Translations under genes and position numbers: made by a program | Notes under the pieces: generated by a model | Seen by the model: the letters and a program-made list of their open reading frames with translations, nothing else | Databases searched by the model: none | Told to the model about the DNA's origin: nothing | Shown here: piece by piece, positions 44,451 through 64,000 of the stretch | Position numbering within the stretch: the first letter of the stretch is position 1 | Layout of the letters: each line of letters starts with the position of its first letter | Origin: Misgurnus anguillicaudatus | Taxonomy: Eukaryota; Chordata; Actinopteri; Cypriniformes; Cobitidae | NCBI RefSeq assembly: GCF_027580225.2 | Contig: NC_073337.2 | Location: forward strand, 11,018,501-11,082,500 | DNA length: 64,000 bases | Reading direction: 5' to 3'

Positions 44451-44797
44451 ACAAGTTTCACCTTTTGAATGAATTAGTGAAATAAACAACTGTTTGATGA
44501 ATTTCTAATTATATGAGAATGCAACGCTTTTACAGCTGCACCACTGGAGCTTTCAGGAATTAATTTTTTTACCTTTGTCACCGTTTTATAATTTAAAAAG
44601 TGTATATATTTTAGACACTTAGACTGAGATTTGAACCCTGGGTTGAACGACATGTTTCCTGAAAATGGTGTTTAACAGGTTTGAGGTATGTTTTCACTTG
44701 TTTGGTGGGTGTGTCAACATGATGATGTAGTTGTTAGTCGGGTTATAAATGGCTTTCTCAGCTGCCATAGTTGCAACTCCGTGTAGCGAGCCAGATA

Positions 44798-45278
44798 CAT
44801 AGATATGTATATAAAGGCTAGATGGCTCAAGGCGGAGTCCCTAACGGCATCACCTGGCGGCCATCTTACGACAGGGCGCTCGCTCACTCGTAGCATTGAG
44901 TTTAATGGTGCAGGTACTTTTAAATGACCATAACTTGCTCAATTTTCTACCGATTTTCAAACGGTTTGGGTTTTTACAAACGTTATTAACGTGGCTATAA
45001 TTCTGGATGCTTTAACATGTTTCATGAATTTATTTTTTATTTTTAGTATAGGTATGCAGTGTCATAGGTACATCTTTGACGTTTATAACAAACCAAACCG
45101 TTTGAAAATCGGTAAAAAGTTGAGCGGGTTGTGGTCATTTGAGGGTACCTGCATCATTAAAACTCAATGCTACGAGTGAGCGAGCGCCCTGTCGCAAGAT
45201 GGCCGCCAAAATGCGGACGTTGCACTCAATTGGCCAGCAGCGCGGACGAGCCATCTAGCCTTTATATACATATCTATG
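44798..45278. mobile_element. Palindromic MITE, family B, second copy
   Basis: 481 bp, same ends as the element at 6445. GCCAGATA is duplicated at 44790-44797 and 45279-45286. Non-coding, between naga and ptpro. Confidence 0.85.
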
Positions 45279-45286
45279 GCCAGATA

Positions 45287-46379
45287 CACGCCACTTGTCT
45301 TCAGCCAATCACATGAGCATGCGTGAACAGTGCCTACATATTAAAAGTCTTCCACAGTCAAAGACTAAAAAATTCAGCTCTGTGAAAATGCCTAAATGAT
45401 CAGAGCTTTATAAAGAAACCGCTCTCAGCTAAAATACACTGAAATAATATTTGATTTATATGCAACAAAACACTAGCTGTCAACGTAACACATTAAAACC
45501 AATGACTTCCAGTTGAAAGCATGTTATTACAGTATATTAGATGAGAATATAAGTAATATTAAACAACACATTCTTCAGCTCATAAGTATTCAAATGCTGA
45601 TTTTATTTGTTTCAAACAAACACACATTGAAACTGTGAGTGTGGATCGATCGGCTACTTGAAGTCACACGATACACAAGAATGACATCAAAAGACAGACG
45701 AGTCTGACCTGGACAAACACTAATGTCAAATCAAAAACTAAATGTGCCTGTAATAACTCAAAATCCCAATCTAGAGGAAAGTTTCTCTCATTTCCAGAGA
45801 AAATTGCAGATTCGCACACTGACTTCTTCCACATGAACTAGTTCTCTAGTTTACTAGCTAGTTAAGTCATGTACCCAGATCATTTAGCACAATACAGTAT
45901 CTCTTTTGTCATTTCATGTAAAAATCAACAGTATTTACAAAGTTCAGTGCCTAATTGTTGAATTATAAAACGCTGTCAAGTTGTTAGGGAAAGTTTTCAT
46001 TCATCTGTAACCTTGAGGTGTTTGAAAACTCGTGTGTCTGATAAACAGGCAAGTCTGATCAAATACAAATTCAGATTTAATGTCTGATCTTAAGTCTAAA
46101 CCTAACAATGAGACTAAAGTAATTTCTTTCACTTTGCAGCATGCAACGATCAAACTCACCACACTGGCAGAAACACGACGATGTGCAATGAGTGAGATTC
46201 ATCTGTGGAGCTTTACGATGCGCACAGAGCTCAAATTCAACACCAACAGCAGCTGGACTCTGTGTTTACTCGGACAGATATGAGCTGCTCAACCTGGATA
46301 TCAAATGTGTAAATGTTCATTTGATTCCTAATTAACCCATCAATAACTGCGTTACCATAACCCTTTAAATTGCACTGAT
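45287..46379. other. Intergenic sequence between naga and ptpro
   Basis: Apart from a 46080-46283 open frame with no recognisable domain, I see nothing coding and no clear transposon ends. Confidence 0.5.
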
Positions 46380-47077
46380 TTAAAGGCACACTCCACCTTC
46401 CTTGAAAATAGGCTCACTTTCCAGCTCCCCCAGAGCTAAACATCCGATCCCTACCTTTTTGGAATCCATTCAGCTGATCTCCAGGTCCGGCGGTACCACC
46501 TCCAGCATAGCCCAGCACAATCCACCGAATCTGACTAGACCACCAGCATCGCGCTAAAAAACAACCAAAGAGCTTCGATATTTTTCCCATTTACAACCCG
46601 ACTCTTCCGCAGTTACATCGTGTACTAAGACCGACGGAAAATTAAAAGTTGTGATTTTCTAGGCCGATATGGCTAGGAATTATACTCTCATTCTGACGTA
46701 ATAATCAACGACTTTGGTCCCGTAACATGGCTGCAGAAGGCGCCCAAAAATAGTCCCTTTGGTAATTTTCAATAGCAGGGGACTATTTTTGGGCAGTGTG
46801 TAATATCATTGCGCCTCCTGTCGGTCTTAGTACACGACGCAACCACAGAAGAGTCAAGTCCCAAATACGAAAAATATCCAAACTCCTTGGTCACCTTTGA
46901 GCGCGATGCCAATGGTCCAATCAGACTCAATGGACCATGCCAAGCCATGCCAAAAGTGCCAGCGTCAGACCTGAAGATCAGCTCAATGGATTTGAAAACT
47001 GCAAAAATCAAATGTTTAACTCTAGGGGAGCTGGAAAATGAGCATACCCTCAAAAAAAAGTGTAGTGTCCCTTTAAA
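46380..47077. mobile_element. Palindromic MITE, about 700 bp
   Basis: TTAAAGGCACACTCCACCTT pairs with AGTGTAGTGTCCCTTTAA. CTAGGGGAGCTGGAAAATGAGC pairs with its copy near 46420, and TCGGTCTTAGTACACGA with its copy near 46620. Open frames on both strands (46769-47159) are arms of the palindrome. Confidence 0.8.
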
Positions 47078-47275
47078 TTGCGAATTGAAACACGTAAATT
47101 TTGCAAACACTTCTATTTATGGGCAATACTGCAAATTCTCACATTTAAAGGTCACCTGATATGCGTAAAAGCGCTCATATGGGGCTTTCCTTGACATTAA
47201 TTCTTGGATAACACGTCTGTGATATATACCTAAATGATAATAAAATGATGCTTTAGTTGCATAACATCACTAAAT

Positions 47276-47549
47276 TAGGGTGACCATACGTGCCACTCCT
47301 CCCGGACGCACCCCGTCCAGGACTTCGGTGCATCTTCCGGAAGTCGTATTTGTTGACCGCATACGCCATTCAGTTAAAAACATAAGATATACAATCGTAG
47401 TTTCATTCTTACCTTAAAATGTAACGGTTGCTTTTCTGTAATAATAATAATAATCCTCTATGACGTATCGACAAATACGACTTCCGGGAGACGAACACAA
47501 AATCCTGGACGGGACGCGTCCGGGAAGAATGGCACGCATGGTCACCCCA
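47276..47549. mobile_element. Palindromic MITE with ACTAAAT duplication
   Basis: Ends TAGGGTGACCATACGTGCCA and TGGCACGCATGGTCACCCCA. ACTAAAT flanks both sides (47269-47275, 47550-47556). Inner arms GGACTTC...GACTTCCGG include AAATACGACTTCCGG and its inverse. Confidence 0.8.
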
Positions 47550-47556
47550 ACTAAAT

Positions 47557-48768
47557 GGAAACAGTCATTTTGCAATATTGACATTTAGGAAATCCATAAT
47601 AGAAAACAAACGAATGACCCAGATCAACAGTGGCTGCATTTCCGTTAAAGATTTATACAAGTTTAACGTTAAATGTCTACAAAAAACTAACAACGGAGTT
47701 TCCATTAACCAATGTTTTGCGACTAAAACGTAATTATTGTCGGCACCATGCAGGCCGACATCAAAATACCGCAAATTCGTCTTGAAAGCATACAGAGCAG
47801 TCGACTACGAAATTGCTCTGACTTTATTTTGATGTCATGCGCTTGTCATAGCTCTTTTGCTCTTTTGTCTTGTCTATATATATATATATATACACCGCCG
47901 TGTTTCCATTGGGTGCATTTTCAATTCGCTATTTCAAATTGCGCAAGTCGAAGGGTAACGCAACTAGTGTAGTGTTTGACACAAGCAGCTCATCTCTGTC
48001 TCAGATGTTACAGGTCTGTGTTGAGTTGATAAAGATCGCACAGACTTTAAAAACACAATTCACAGTCACAGAAGCGCAGCTACTGGCGAACACGGTTTAC
48101 AGCAATAGATATGATCAGTGCAAAACAATTCATCAATACTCCGCTGTACTCTTTAACACACACACCTGCGCGTCCATACGGCTGCAAAGTTCTGCTGAAG
48201 CATCGCTGTCATTCCTTCTTATGTTCATATACATGAAAACAGATCAAACACTCTTCACATACACTGTGTGTGTGTTTATGGCAGTGCTGGAATATTAAAG
48301 AACATCATCACGGCCCGAATGTCTTTACATTTGCTGACAGGAGATTTGAGGAATGTGATGCAGGACCTCAGCTGAAGGTGTGAAAACTAACACTATTATG
48401 GACAGATACATACAGTACTTCACAGCGCTGTAACGCCGTAACTCTTCTGCCCTGCATTACTCCGTGTGTCCAGCAGGGTGGCGGGATGATCCTGAGATTG
48501 ACACAGAAACTAAATGAAAGTAAATGCAGGTGAAACTGCAGGTCGTGATCGCTGCAGAATGATGCAGGACTTTAAGGCATTTGACTGCAGCTGCGGATGA
48601 TGAGCTGTGTGTGTGTTGATGGGGGCGTGAGGGAGATCTTCTCCTGTTGGTTTGTTGGTTTTGACGTCGCTCAACTCTGAACACTGAGGAGAAGAGACCG
48701 TCAGCAGGACCTGAAAAAAACAACACACTGCTGTCGAATATCATGACATTATTCAGGATCAGAATGTG
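47557..48768. other. Intergenic sequence with low-copy-looking blocks
   Basis: Left half carries short repeats (a TA run at 47875-47891, GTTTCCATT blocks). The part 48300-48720 is of more balanced composition. On the minus strand it has an acceptor-like TTTTTTTTCAG followed by an open stretch of about 60 codons to near 48510. No domain recognised; it could be a 3' UTR exon or chance. Confidence 0.4.
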
Positions 48769-49279
48769 ATAAACATTAGGGCTGCAACTAACGATTATTT
48801 TCATAATCGATTAATCGGGTGACTCTTTTTTCTCGATTAATCGACTAATCGGATAAAAACATAAATATTACATTTTTTACTTATTATAGGTAAATAAGGC
48901 ACTAATGAATTAGTGTATTCATCTGTAGAAGTTTACTTTTAAAAGTTCAAAGCCACACACTACTACAGAGTTTTACTAATATAATCTTTTTGATTTTGAT
49001 ATTTTAAGCCTTAAATTAAAAGTTTGTGCAGCTTGTGAGGAAATTTTGCCATAAATTAATAAACTCATTTTAATCTTCAACTTTAGACCTTTTTGAGAGA
49101 TAACATTATTCATTATTAACAAAATAAATAAGTCATTATGATATGAAAGTGATATAAATGCGTTGTTACAGTAATAAAAACCTGGATTTCCCCCTTATAT
49201 TAAAACCGATGATAAGTTTGTGGTTTAATATTATTTTTATAAAAACCCAACAACAATTATACAAATACAAACTCACTTA

Positions 49280-50885
<1,606 letters not shown>

Positions 50886-51348
50886 TATATTAAAGGACTA
50901 AAACGTTCTTTTACGCTTTTGCTTATGTCATTGTCCTGTCAGGGCTGCCAGTTCTGCGTAACAGAACCAGCTCGATGGCCATTTAAAATTATCCCAAAAT
51001 ATCGCAATGACTATTTACAGCCCAAATACCAACAATTAATGCACAAAATCCTCTCTAACCAGCAGAAAACATCAACCTGCAGAAACGGTTTAAAAGAAGT
51101 CCAAATGTATACTCAACCAAAAGGCAGAAGACCTGGCAATGCTGCCTTCATTTTAACCAAGTTGGTCACAACGTGAGAAGAAGCGCCTGATAACAACTCG
51201 CATTGACTTTAATTATAAGTGCACAGCTCGCACTGAATGAAGCAGACGCATGTCAACTAATCGAAAATTTGAAAAAACTCATTGAAATTCGTTTTTGATT
51301 TTTTATGATTTTACAGATTGGTTGTGTTACAGCCCTAATAAACGTGAT

Positions 51349-51354
51349 TTTATT
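51349..51354 (-). promoter_or_regulatory. Candidate polyadenylation signal of ptpro
   Basis: TTTATT on the plus strand, AATAAA on the minus strand, about 70 nt after the stop codon. It lies four bases from the target duplication of the hAT element at 48777-51337, so a longer 3' UTR would have to read into that element. Confidence 0.4.
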
Positions 51355-51424
51355 GATGTTCACAAGTCAGTTGTAACACATTATTCTTCACACATTTCAA
51401 CAGCGTGCTGAGGTTCTCACTTCA

Positions 51425-64000
<12,576 letters not shown>

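Noticed and set aside
46769..47159. Two overlapping 110-codon open frames on opposite strands
   Set aside because: They are the arms of the palindromic MITE 46380-47077.
47870..48298. 142-codon open frame, + strand
   Set aside because: Starts in a TA run, has no recognisable domain, and no splice-site support; treated as chance.

Overview
The window looks like nuclear DNA of a teleost fish, most likely a cyprinid or close relative (inference from intron and exon structure, vertebrate gene content, GT/CA and GA/CT microsatellites, and a very high load of fish-type DNA transposons, MITEs, SINE and LINE relics). There are no bacterial, viral-genome or CRISPR features. Three vertebrate genes can be rebuilt exon by exon with GT/AG splice sites and matching phases.

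(1) 6947-29308, + strand: fifteen coding exons of a kainate-type glutamate receptor, grik2 (GluK2). Only the signal-peptide exon is missing, presumably upstream of the window. The reading frame is intact to an ETMA C-terminus. The genome itself encodes Cys at the M1 Y/C site and Arg at the pore Q/R site, two positions that mammals change by A-to-I RNA editing. The I/V site still has an unedited-type Ile codon. This is the most interesting observation in the window.

(2) 33660-41800, + strand: naga, lysosomal alpha-N-acetylgalactosaminidase. It has eight coding exons (438 aa), a likely 5' UTR exon, and two tandem TCACATGAC boxes just upstream. Intron 4 holds a Tc1-like relic that carries a 3'-truncated LINE-1.

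(3) 51425 to beyond 64000, - strand: ptpro, a receptor tyrosine phosphatase of the R3 group. Visible parts are the last FN3-like exons, the transmembrane exon, a 69-nt cassette exon in the juxtamembrane region, the full catalytic domain with the WPD and [11 protein letters not shown] motifs, and the C-terminal YENV tail. naga and ptpro converge.

The rest is mainly transposons. Eight elements have hAT-like 8-bp target duplications that can be read directly. A piggyBac-type element has TTAA flanks. A Tc1 element (49280-50885) has perfect 27-bp ends and a full-length transposase ORF, and sits inside a hAT element. Several places show elements nested two to four deep, notably grik2 intron 13 (22980-25597) and the ptpro introns. 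A 2.3-kb minisatellite (15218-17552) fills most of one grik2 intron and reaches almost to the next exon.
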